Positions 54,800 through 64,000 of a stretch of DNA of 64,000 nt are shown one piece after another. The position numbers were made by a program, and so were the translations under genes. The notes below the pieces were generated by a model. That model ran no database searches. It was not told where the DNA came from and saw only the letters and a program-made list of their open reading frames with translations. Origin of the DNA: Diabrotica undecimpunctata (taxonomy: Eukaryota; Arthropoda; Insecta; Coleoptera; Chrysomelidae); NCBI RefSeq assembly GCF_040954645.1, contig NC_092806.1, positions 22,035,644 to 22,099,643 of the forward strand, in the 5' to 3' direction. Every line of letters begins with the position of its first letter. Positions within the stretch are counted from its first letter, which is position 1.

Positions 54800-55800
54800 A
54801 AAATTTTAATACTAAATCAGCGTTTTTTGTCGTAATTTCCAGCGTTTTCTGTCGAAGCAATCTTCAGTTTTTTAATCTCTGGCGGTCATTGCATCTTTGA
54901 CATCTTCTCTCCATGACCGTCTTGGTCTACCTCGTTTTCTTCTAGTGGGCGGAGTCCATTTTTCCATCTTTTTAAAGCCATCTGTTTTCAGAAATTCCCT
55001 GCAGGTGTCCATACCAGTTTGGTCTTTTGGCTTCGAAAGTATCTATTATGTCTAGGTCAATTTCCATTTTTCTCCTGTCTACGTTTCTCACCCTATCAAA
55101 TAAGGTGTGCTGGCAACATCGTCTCCAATATTCATTTCCATTGCCTTAATTTTTGATTTGTTTTTTTGATTGATTTCCCAAAGTTCCATACAACCCTATA
55201 CTTTCTATTATTGTTTTATAAATTCTTCTTTTATTTTCTCTTGTTATTTTATTCTTTCTTTTTCTATAGATCTATAAAAACTACATGAGTTGAAAGGTTG
55301 TGGGCTAAACTTTTTTTAATAATCTGCTTTAGGGAAAATATGCTATCTATACAGGATCTGCCTATTCGAAAGCCATTTTGTTCTGCTATATCTATCATCT
55401 CTTTTTCAATTTTATTTTTTATTATTTTTCCATACAGTCTAGAGAGTGAATTTATGACACTTAGCCCCATGTAGTTTAAAAAATTCTTTCTATCTCGTTT
55501 TTTGTAAGTGTTGTTAATATATGCTTTTGTCCACTCCGGTGGTAAATCATGTCCTTTATAGAATAAGATGAAGACATACGCCAGTAATTCCCGCAATACT
55601 TGTGGACTGTGTTTTAATAATTCTTTCGGTGTACCTTCTGGTCCTCATGCTTTCCGATTTTTTAGATTTTGTATTGCATCTTCGACTTCTGATATGCTTG
55701 TTTCTTGTTGTGTACTGCATTAGCGATGTCATTTGTCCACCAGAATGGAGTATCCTTTTTGTTAGTTTGGATCGTAGCGACTGCTTCATTGACTATTTAT
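54800..55800 (-). pseudogene. RTE-like LINE, RT start joined to C-terminus by deletion
   Basis: From the right on the minus strand: VEDAIQNLKNRKA near 55650-55700, then the frame 55596-55264 with LPPEWTKAYINNTYKKRDRK, YMGLSVINSLSRLYGKIIKN, EQNGFRIGRSCIDSIFSLKQ and HVVFIDL. Immediately after, the sequence jumps to GCMELWEINQKNKSKIKAME and EYWRR-like thumb blocks, then NRWxKK, KWTPPTRRKRGRPRRSWRED and DCFDRKRW near 54860-54970. The palm with YADD is missing. Confidence 0.85.
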
Positions 55801-55829
55801 TATCTCTTGGTAGGTATTTTAGTTAGTAT

Positions 55830-56575
55830 GACATCATTCATATCCACTATACACAAAAAAGGCAGAAGGGATGAATGTGCCAATTACAGAGGCATTGCCG
55901 TAACAAACTCGATCAGTAGAATATACGGAAAAGTAATTAAAAACAGAATAGAAAGCGAATATAAAGACTTAGAGGCTGAGGAACAGGCAGGATTTAGGGC
56001 AGGTAGATCTACTGTTGAACATTTGTTTTGCATTACACAGATTATTGAAAAGAAAATAGCCGTTAATCAAGAAGTACATTTATTGCATCTAGACCTACGA
56101 AATGCTTATGATAGCGTACCACAACCACATTATAAATTATGGAAAGCGTTAGAGAAAACAAACATAAGCATGAATTTAATAAATGCGACGAAGGAACTGT
56201 ACGCTAATGCTAACTCAAAGGTAAAGGTTGGAAATAATCTGTCAAATGGATTCCAAATGAATAAATGCCTTAAGCAGGGCTGCTGTCTCTCCCCGACATT
56301 ATTTAAAATTTATCTAGAACAAGCTCTAAAACTGTGGAAGCGCAAATATAGAAATATGGGAATGCTGATTAACAAAAATAGCATATACACTTTGTCATTT
56401 GCAGATGATCAACTAGTGATAGCAGATGATTATGAAGATATTGAGTATATGACTCGAAAATTAATCGAGGAGTATACAAAATGGGGACTTGAAATCAATA
56501 TCCAAAAAACCGATTATATGTGTATCGGCGGGAAACAACAGGACCTCATATTGGAAGATGGAAGATTTTTTTGTT
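55830..56575 (+). pseudogene. RTE-like LINE reverse transcriptase, long open frame
   Basis: An open frame on the plus strand encodes ISTIHKKGRRDECANYRGIA, NSISRIYGKVIKNRIESEYK, EQAGFRAGRSTVEHLFCITQ, LHLDLRNAYDSVPQ, KCLKQGCCLSPTLFKIYLEQ and SFADDQLVIADDYEDIEYMT (FADD intact), ending after WGLEINIQKTDYMCIGGKQQ. It lacks both the endonuclease and everything after the palm. The 5' end lies head to head with the minus-strand copy of a related LINE at 54.8-55.8 kb. Confidence 0.88.
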
Positions 56576-57411
56576 CTAGATGTCTCTATTGTTAAATATT
56601 TTCCCATGTTGCTTTTCAACAGCTGAGGTTCTGTTTTTTCTTGTCTTTAGGAAGTTAAACTTTTCATTTCCCTCTCTAGAGTCCCATTTAAATTACTTTT
56701 AGTGATGAATGAATTATCCATCTGTAAATTTTTGAAAACTTTCTTATCTAATGTTAAGAATTAAGCAAGATTTTCAAGTTAAATAATACACATTATATAC
56801 TAAAAATACCATAATTATTCACAAAAAATATAAACGACCTACTATAAAGTCAATTTATTACTATTAAATATTTATAAAACATTTGATAACGTTCCCTATC
56901 AGCTTCGGTATGAACAATTTTATCTCAGTCATATTTCACAGCGAGAATGATTTGTGACTAACTTCCGACTAAATTTGGAAATAACGAATGAATCAATCGG
57001 CCTCATTATACATGGTTCGTGCATTTTAATAATTTATAGTTTACAGAAAAAATATCCTATGAATATGATTTAGTGTAGCTAAAAGTTTTACAGCGCAAAA
57101 ATCATGTATAGATCGAATGAACTATTACAAAATTACAAACTAAAGTCAGTTTGTTGTTCTCATTCTAGTCATTCTACGTCTACCTTAGTACCGCTTTTAT
57201 TTAAATTTACAGAGCCGATTAATTCTATATCTGATTATTCTAAGATCTATGATAGCATCGTCTGTTACTACCTATTTATCAACACTCTTAGCTCCATCTC
57301 TGACATGACTATTTTTCGTTTTTTGTAATTAATATTAAAAATAATATATGAATGTGTATATAGACAAACAAAGCAGTTGTAAATTTTCAACCAATATCAG
57401 ACAGAATATGT
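56576..57411. other. No recognised gene
   Basis: AT-rich spacer between LINE fragments. A 74-codon frame at 57104-57328 shows no known domain. Confidence 0.4.
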
Positions 57412-58110
57412 TACTTGAGAGTAAGAGGAAAGTATAGGAAGATAAGTATCATTATAGTACATGCGCCCACTGAAGATAAAGACTTAGAAACCAAAACAGA
57501 GTTCTATGAAAAGCTAAGGACCCTAATAGGGAATATACAGAAATACGATATGAAGATAATCATTGGTGACATGAATGCGAAAGTAGGACAAGAGGAAATA
57601 TATAGAAGAATAACAGGGGGACGAAGTTTACATAAGGAATCGAATGAAAATGGGAAAAAGTTAATATAATTTGCTACAGAGAACAAAATAAAGAAAGTTA
57701 GCACAAGGTTTGATCACAAAGACATTCATAAGGTAACATGGACTTCTCCCGATGGAAAAATAAAAAATCAGATAGATCATGTCCTAATTGAAAGCAAACA
57801 AGATAAGGCAATAATCGATTGCAGAATTTACAGAGGGGCAGATACCAACAGTGACCATACCCTAATAATAGGAAAACTAAAACAAGAAATACCAATAATA
57901 CCAAAACCTGTTAGAGATAGATTAAATTATCAATTAAAGCGCCTTCAAGAGAAGCAAGTTGTAAACAGGCTAGAGGAAGAAATAAATAAAAAACTAGAGA
58001 ATCCAGTCAAACAAGATATAGATGAAGAGTGGCAGACCATACAGACAGCCATGTTGGTAGCAGCGGAAAAGTGTATAGGAAGAGAGCATATAAAAAGACG
58101 ACAGGACTAG
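57412..58110 (+). pseudogene. RTE-type AP endonuclease domain
   Basis: Reads ISIIIVHAPTEDKDLETKTE, DMKIIIGDMNAKVGQEEIYR (Asp and Asn of the APE fold), NQIDHVLIESKQDKAIIDCR and TNSDHTLIIGKLKQEIP (SDH box), followed by a charged linker ending at AEKCIGREHIKRRQD. There is a single in-frame stop at 57667-57669. The upstream part of the domain (first catalytic residues) is truncated. In life it would nick target DNA to prime reverse transcription. It ends tail to tail with the next feature. Confidence 0.88.
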
Positions 58111-58960
58111 ACTTTTTTCAGTTATTTGCTCAACTATTTCCGGTGTCATCCAGTCTTTTTTAGTGGTTTTCTCTTCTTCGCCTAGGACCTCTTTTCCCGC
58201 TTTTAGTATGACTTTTTTCATATCTGCTCATTCCACGCTTCCTTCAGTTAATTTGTTTATCTCTGCGTTTAGTCGTTATTGGCAGTTGTTCTTTTAGGTT
58301 TTTGATGGTTTTAACTTTTTTCTCCGGTTTTCTGAGTTTAATGTTGACGATTGCTAGTAATAGATTATGGTCCGTATCTGCATCTGCGCTTGGATAGATT
58401 TTTGTACTTCATTACGAAACCTTTTGTTAATCGTTATAAAATCTATTTGGTTTCTGATTATATTGTTGGTGTTATCTTTTGGAGAAGTCCACGTAGATAA
58501 TCTTCGTGAGGGTAGGTCGTAGTATGTATTTGTTATGACTAATTCTTTCTCCTGGCAGTACTGGACTAGTCTATCACCTCTTACGTTTCTTTTACCTAAC
58601 CCAAAATTTCCTACAATATTTCCAGTTTTTCCTCGACCGACTTTAGCATTAAAGTCGCCCATAATTATTTTTACCTCCTGCTTCTTTATGTTTTTTGTTA
58701 ACAGCTCTAAGTCCGCGTAGAATTTTTCGACCTCAGCATCATTCCTATCAGATGTTGAAGCATATACTTGGATTAGATTTATGTTTAGAGGTTTGGCTTT
58801 CAGCTGAAGTAGCATCATACGTTCGTTAAAGGGAACGAAATTTGTCACAAACTCTTTTAAATTATTGTTGATAATAATATCAACACTCACCATGGCTGTG
58901 TTCTCCAGTGCTTTTGCCTGGGTAGAAAATAGTATTATTATCCTTGGTGTAGTTTAGACT
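58111..58960 (-). pseudogene. RTE-type AP endonuclease domain
   Basis: The minus-strand frame 58893-58354 reads LKAKPLNINLIQVYASTSDR, VKIIMGDFNAKVGRGKTGNI, ELVITNTYYDLPSRRLSTWT, RNQIDFITINKRFRNEVQKS. The DADTDHNLLLAIVNIKLRK block with the DH pair follows in another frame (58310-58380), then the linker with KDWMTPEIVEQ near 58130-58170. It is homologous to the preceding plus-strand fragment but from a different subfamily. Both break off at nearly the same point of the linker. Confidence 0.88.
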
Positions 58961-59154
58961 GTTGTTAATTTTCCTGCTTCATAAAGTATTCTTATATTGC
59001 CAAGCTGCTGTGTGTTTTAAATCGCTTACACTAAATTTGTTTTTAAAGGGACGCCGGGCACTCGGGCCACTGTTTGATTTACGTCCATTTGTGGTTGTTC
59101 TTGAGAATCCACGAAGGAGTTCTGAATTTTTTTTTTTAACAAAATTTGTTTAAT

Positions 59155-59735
59155 TTACTAAAGAGGATTCTGGGACAGAATGGGAAACAAAGAAATAAAA
59201 ATACTCTGTTACGCAGACGACGTAATGTTAATAGCAGAAGATGAAGATTGTCTGCAAAGATATAAAATAGAAATTGATGGCATCAGTATTTAACAAGTAA
59301 TGAAAATAAAATACCTGGGAATTACACTGTCTAGCTATGGAGACTTGTAAAGCCAGTGTAAGACCAATAATGACATATGCCTCAGAAACAAGACCCGTCA
59401 CAGCCACAACGCAAAGGCTACTGAAAACTGCAGAGATGAGAGTACTGAGAAGAATTACAGGAAATACGCTGAGAGATCGAAAGAGAAGTGAAGACATTGG
59501 AAGAAAATGTAACGTACAGTGTATAAATGAATGGACACAAAATAGAAAAAAAGAATGGAGTAACCACATAAGCAGAATGGAGGAGACCGGTGGCAAAATA
59601 ACAGGAGATAAGTCAACAATCGGCAGAGGAAGTATCGGACGACCGCGCAAAAGATGGAGTAACAACCTTCCATAGAGGTATTAATCAGCCAATGAACAAG
59701 CAGAATTGCTTATAAAGAGGAAGAGGAAGAAGAAT
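59155..59735 (+). pseudogene. LINE (GRSC/YADD group) 3' half with deletions
   Basis: RMGNKEIKILCYADDVMLIA (59180-59240, YADD intact) is followed by a deletion, IEIDGIS, then KYLGITLSSYGDL, a second deletion and KASVRPIMTYASETRPVTAT, MRVLRRITGNTLRDRKRSED, WSNHISRMEETGG and SIGRPRKRWSNNLP. An AAGAGGAAGAGGAAGAAG tail follows. From 59345 on it aligns almost base for base with 3690-4035, 55 kb away. Confidence 0.88.
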
Positions 59736-59881
59736 TCTTTATTGTTTCAAAATTTTGTTTGATGTACTTAATTGTAACTTTATATTTGTTATTAATTTTG
59801 GATCAAGACACTTTATTGGTAACTAGTGTTAACATTTTTAAAACTATACTGCTATTTCTATATTCCCTTAGCTTTATAATT

Positions 59882-61982
59882 GAAGCTATGAGAGCAAGAG
59901 TGGGCTAACCCCAAATATTGAATAATGGATTTACATGAACCAAGAATATATACGTTTTTTTGAAATTTTATAAAATTAAAATATGATGCCAAAAGGTAGT
60001 TATTGTTTACAAATCATTAACTAATAACAAAAAACTCGAAGATATTGCAGTATATTTAATAAAAATATAAAAATTTAAGCTTTTTTGTGGATTAGATCGC
60101 TTTTGCATCAGTGAGCCCATAAAATTTTTAATAGGAATGTGGATTAGACCTAGAGTACAATACAATTAAACAATATCAAAGATGAAAATATGCTTTATTA
60201 AAAAACAAAGTAACAAAAATACTTGATCTTCATCGTTAATGAACTCTTCTTCTTGCTGTACAGTGGATCTTTCTGGTGCTTGTGTAAAATCCATGATGTA
60301 TTGGAGGTATAAATGAAAGTAATTCCAAAAGATTTTTTTTTGCTTCGGTTATTGGACGTCTATCGGGATAAAGATAATATAGATGAAGTATTTCCCTGGA
60401 TGTCCTCTTTAACATCTAGTGAGTAAAAGAGAACATTCTGCATTATTGCTGTATTTGTAGAAAAATTGTAATTGGATTTGTTTTCTTGTATTGCAACCAC
60501 TGAATCTGTAACCATTGGACTTTTGATTTTTGTGTATCAAGTTTGCGATTTGTTATATTCCTTTCTAACTTCTTAGTAGAATAAAAAACGTTTTCTCTCA
60601 TCTTTATTACTGTAAAATGTGCTGTCTTTCATGCATGTGCTATTACCTTTATCCAGTCGTCAGGTACGTACATATCTTTAAAAAAATTGTTTGCTTACTT
60701 ATTACTCCGAAATCTTGGTCACAGGCAAGGTAAGAATGTCCGCTGACTAAAAACTTGATCAATATTTTCCACCACGATGTCCGGATGTGACACAATAAAA
60801 TCGCAAAGGACAGCCATTTTAATGTTACGGTTCTGCCCTCCGCATTGATCGGAATATAGTATTACATTTTTTGTTGTAACAACATTTTTAAAATAATGCA
60901 GTAAACAGGATCCTATTTGTTGAGGTCCTCGTGATGCTTGTGTCGTTCCATACATATGAGCATTATTAGTATGGACTCATAAGCCAAATTATGGACTCCA
61001 AAGACGTAAGTCCACAACTGGCAATTCCAGTGCTGATAACTGGTTTAAATTCTTTTTAAATAAGTTCGCATCAAGTCAAATGCAATTACTGTAATTTCTT
61101 CAGGATTTTGTTTTGCATACTCTGCATCTTGTTTCATACCACATCTAGCACGGTCTGCTTTTCGTTGGTGAACCTCTAGTGTTACTTCAAATTCACGTTT
61201 TTCTGCTTGAACTGTTGAGAACATTATTTTATTGTTATACAAATCACATTTTTGCACGAATCCGTAATTTGTTGCATGTAATCCAATATTAAATTGGGTA
61301 TTAAATATTTTTCGAAATATGTGGAATGAGACAGGATTACTAGTATGTTCTCCTTTATGTGATTCGTATGTGGGAAATTTGCTAATGAGTTCTTTGACTT
61401 CAGTAGTTTTCTCGGCATCTGTTTTATTTGCTGATGTACTTTGTCCTCTTTTATCCCGGGGTGGAACTCCAGTTTGTGATTTTTTTTTTGTAAAAGTCTA
61501 TCTACTCTACCATTAGAAATCTGCAAGGTTTTTAGAAAAAAATGTGTACCATAGCGAATCTCTAAGCGCAAAGAGAGGATACGATTAAAAAGAAAGGGAC
61601 TGCACTACACACTCTAATTTCCACCTTAACACAAACATCTATTCACTGGAAGGTTAGATTGTGTGATACATACCTTTGAATAGCAGTTAAAACCGGTCTA
61701 TCCTACAAAGAGGATGGTTAGCCCACTCTTACATTCTTTTACGTATGTGTTGAACAATTTTGGTCTATTCCACAACTTCGTGGTTTAGCCCATTCGTGTT
61801 TTCAAATTTTTGTTATTTTCTATAATGCAAAATCACCTTACTGGAGAGATTTATGTTATAATATACGGAAATGTTGGTTGGACCGGTTTTGATTTAAAAC
61901 TTTAGGTCGTTAGAAGTGATTGCAATCTATAACCCAATTATCAACAAAATTTTGGTTAGCCCACTCTTGCTTTCATAGCCTC
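59882..61982 (-). mobile_element. DNA transposon with SDQCGGQNRN-type transposase, AATT flanks
   Basis: The left terminus 59882-59910 (GAAGCTATGAGAGCAAGAGT, then GGGCTAACC) and the reverse complement of 61954-61982 (GAGGCTATGAAAGCAAGAGT, then GGGCTAACC) agree at 27 of 29 bases. AATT lies directly outside both ends (59878-59881 and 61983-61986). The motif TTAGCCCACTCTT recurs inside the right end at about 61720 and, degenerate, at 61783. The decayed transposase lies between, minus strand. A 4-bp duplication and GRG termini are compatible with the Sola superfamily; that assignment is from memory and tentative. Confidence 0.78.
60200..61590 (-). pseudogene. SDQCGGQNRN-type putative transposase, decayed
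   Basis: Minus-strand blocks in order: FFLKTLQISNGRVDRLLQKK (61490-61550), IKEDKVHQQIKQMP and SLANFPHTNHIKENI (61370-61460), a KYLIPNL segment, QKCDLYNNKIMF (61220-61257), EVTLEVHQRKADRARCGMKQ (61130-61190), EEITVIAFDL (61070-61100), and ASRGPQQIGSCLLHYFKNVV, TTKNVILYSDQCGGQNRNIK (60830-60940), with FLPCL near 60720. The conserved SD-CGGQNRN block probably carries a catalytic Asp. The same block order is seen in the fragment at 8130-8850. Frameshifts make this copy inactive. Confidence 0.75.
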
Positions 61983-61989
61983 AATTATT

Positions 61990-63299
61990 GTTATTCATTT
62001 TATATTGATATTTTTCTTTGTTTTTGTATATAAAAGGAGCCCGCTGCTCTGCTCTTTTTTGTTTTATAATATGTAATACCAATGATAAAAATAATAATAA
62101 TGCGTCAATGGCACACTCGCTTATATTTTTCTGTACATGAAAGGCTCCGTACTGTGAGGACTGCTTTATAGGCCAGTGTAATTTTTATGTGATACTATGT
62201 GTAAAATGTAGCATAATCCAGATTTTCATTCTAATAAGGACAGACACACTTAAATTATTACAAAAATTTTTTCAACACGACTAAAATAAAATAGTTTGTT
62301 TAATGTTTCAAAACTTAAAGTTTGTAAACAACTTCTGACCTGGTTTGTAAACAACTTCTGACCTGGAGTTTGAAACGCCAAATTTTGTAATGTGATAAAT
62401 AACTAATCAAAAGTTGTTTTTTGGTTTAATTTTAATAGCAATAAAAACATAATCATCAGCTAATAGGACATAAAAGTAAAAATATATCTAGAAATTAATG
62501 GATTCTTTCGGAGTAGGCGGATGTTAAAATTTAATACCATTGTATATTATGTTTGTCGTAATTTGGAAATATTTATTGTCTTCAATTATTGAGTTTAATT
62601 TATTATATTTAAATAACATATTTACACATGTTGCTAAATAAACGAAAGGAAATTTATTAAATGTAATTAATATAATCTAGACACATTGATTATCATTTAC
62701 ATATTATTAGAAACCTGTCAGAAAAATAATATAAATCACTTTGTGTTGCAATGTGCGGTTGATAATAAGAAATTTTAAGACTTTTATCCTCTAATTTGGT
62801 AATATATTATATGTTAAGCTATAAAAAATATCATTAATAGGCAAATAAAATTTCTTGTTCGTGATTTGAGTCATATAAATAATAGTTACGGACGTTGGGC
62901 GCTTATTAGATAGAGTTCTTTCTACTTTGTTTCCTGCAGTGTCATATTTGTCTTAGTTTGCCTTTATATCCATTACTGAATGTTGGAAGTAACATGCACG
63001 AAGGTTTCTAAAGGACCGATCTCACCGGCGGGCGAACTTTCGACACCAAATTGTCTTTGTACCTGGGGTAATCGAAGGGTCAAATTTTATTATAGGAAAT
63101 TTCGACACCGCGGCGTAAACCAGGTAGGTAGGTAATTAGCGGCGATGGACATTTGCACCCAAGCAGGACAAGCGGGTTTTCCCAATATTTATTGTCACGG
63201 CGGGGGGCGTGGCACTTGTGTACTTGTGACTAAATTATTTCAGTTGTAATTTATTTCTTGTTTGACGTTGACTTGTGCACGTATACGGATATTTAAAAA
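61990..63299. other. No recognised gene; small duplication and a GC-rich stretch before the FLYWCH gene
   Basis: Mostly AT-rich. At 62319-62365 a 23-bp unit (GTTTGTAAACAACTTCTGAC then CTG) is repeated twice in tandem. 62990-63240 is GC-richer with CpG-rich blocks (CACCGGCGGGCGAAC, GGCGGGGGGCGTGGCAC) and lies just before the FLYWCH reading frame, so it may contain its promoter and leader. Confidence 0.4.
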
Positions 63300-64000
63300 A
63301 TGAGTTTGATAAAAAGTTCCCGTGGTCGAGATTTATTAGTGGTGGAGCATCATTCGTTCTCGAAACAGAAAGTGTTAAAAAGCGGCGAGATATTTTGGCG
63401 CTGCATCCAAAGAAACACTAAGTGTTCCGCAAAAGTGTTTACAATAGGCTGTGAGGACCTCACCATCACAAGAAGTGATTTGGTACATAATCATGAAGCC
63501 GATCCAAAACAGCTTGAAGTAAAGATGGTAACCAATGCATGTAAAAGAAAAGCCCAAGAGGACATATCGGAAAAGCCTGCCAAAATTACAAGAACTGCTG
63601 TTGCTGAGTGTGATGCCAATTTGCTGACGGTTCCTGACATAGCTAGCATAAGAAAGAACATTTATAACTGTCGTCGTAAACTGTTACCAGGTCCGTTACC
63701 AAGAAGCATATCAGAAGTCCATAACGCGGTTAGTAATTATTCTCCTAAAACCTGTCGCAATGAAAGTTTTTTGTTTTTAAATCATCCTGAATTAAATGTA
63801 ATTGTATTTTCATGCGAGACAAATATTCGTTTGTTGTGTAAATTAAAAACTTTGTATATGGATGGTACATTTTCATACAGTACCAAATATTTTCTACAAT
63901 TATTTACTATACATGGCTTGGAAAATGGACATTATGTTCCTTTAGCATACTGTTTGTTAAAGGACAAATTGTCAATGACATACAAAAATTTATTTTCTTT
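63300..64000 (+). CDS. FLYWCH zinc finger plus MULE-type transposase domain protein, runs off window
   Basis: An uninterrupted frame of 233 codons from ATG 63300 to the window edge. Residues 13-65 form a FLYWCH finger (F20, W33, C35, C42, H63, H65; FWRC and HNH visible). A linker rich in Lys and Ser follows, and from about residue 180 a MULE transposase core starts with LKTLYMDGTFSYSTKYFLQL, where D188 is the expected first catalytic Asp, then FTIHGLENGHYVPLAYCLL. Proteins of this layout are abundant in insect genomes and are derived from Mutator-like elements. Whether this is a host gene or a mobile copy cannot be told without the rest; the absence of lesions suggests recent activity or selection. 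Confidence 0.85.
   Translation, partial: MSLIKSSRGRDLLVVEHHSFSKQKVLKSGEIFWRCIQRNTKCSAKVFTIGCEDLTITRSDLVHNHEADPKQLEVKMVTNACKRKAQEDISEKPAKITRTAVAECDANLLTVPDIASIRKNIYNCRRKLLPGPLPRSISEVHNAVSNYSPKTCRNESFLFLNHPELNVIVFSCETNIRLLCKLKTLYMDGTFSYSTKYFLQLFTIHGLENGHYVPLAYCLLKDKLSMTYKNLFS

Noticed and set aside
54800..56575. Twin-priming (5' inversion) of one LINE copy
   Set aside because: Both halves contain the start of the RT domain, so they cannot be complementary halves of one element.

Overview
The window looks like AT-rich, intron-bearing nuclear DNA from an insect with a large, repeat-swollen genome. A beetle is my best guess, inferred from the NET-family zinc-finger gene and the mix of transposons; the species cannot be fixed from sequence alone. 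One host gene is certain: an ortholog of no ocelli/elbow (noc/elB), with two coding exons at 48267-48353 and 50134-51420, an intact 457-residue reading frame and a 3'UTR with several AATAAA signals. It sits in the only long stretch free of recognisable transposons (about 47.3-52.98 kb). At the right edge a second open frame (63300 to the end of the window) encodes a FLYWCH zinc finger followed by a MULE-type transposase domain and runs off the window.

Almost everything else is transposable-element debris. Non-LTR retrotransposons dominate: more than 20 fragments on both strands, from at least three lineages. These are an RTE-like group with a GD(F/M)NAKVG endonuclease, a GRSC/YADD group found at 3, 10, 39 and 59 kb, and CR1/Jockey-like pieces at 0.2-2.1, 4.1-4.7, 19 and 37.2-38 kb. 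Nearly all are broken by stops, frameshifts or internal deletions. A Penelope-like reverse transcriptase remnant lies at 20.09-20.96 kb, a Ty1/copia remnant at 26.3-29.66 kb, and a tRNA-derived SINE with a perfect 15-bp target duplication at 44.2-44.5 kb.

DNA transposons are well represented and several have recognisable ends. They include a DUF4817-type Tc1/mariner-superfamily element with 320-360-bp inverted repeats nested in the copia gene (26510-29170), a second TA-flanked transposon (31030-32523), two TTAA-flanked piggyBac elements (23082-25076 and 39990-40954) plus a third piggyBac gene (34.7-35.7 kb), a PIF/Harbinger deletion derivative (41769-42726), Tc1 and mariner pieces at 12.7-14.3 kb, and a transposon whose protein carries an SDQCGGQNRN motif, with matching 29-bp termini and AATT flanks (59882-61982).

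The most interesting region is 6.5-8.1 kb. Three short elements each carry a motif that folds like a hammerhead self-cleaving ribozyme with almost no stem III, the type known from Penelope-like retroelements. Each is followed, in its own orientation, by a long (TA)n array. Two of them are bounded by perfect 68- and 78-bp inverted arms that are identical within a copy but different between copies. They contain no protein gene, so they look like non-autonomous, ribozyme-bearing retroelements. No CRISPR arrays, operons or true tRNA/rRNA genes were seen.
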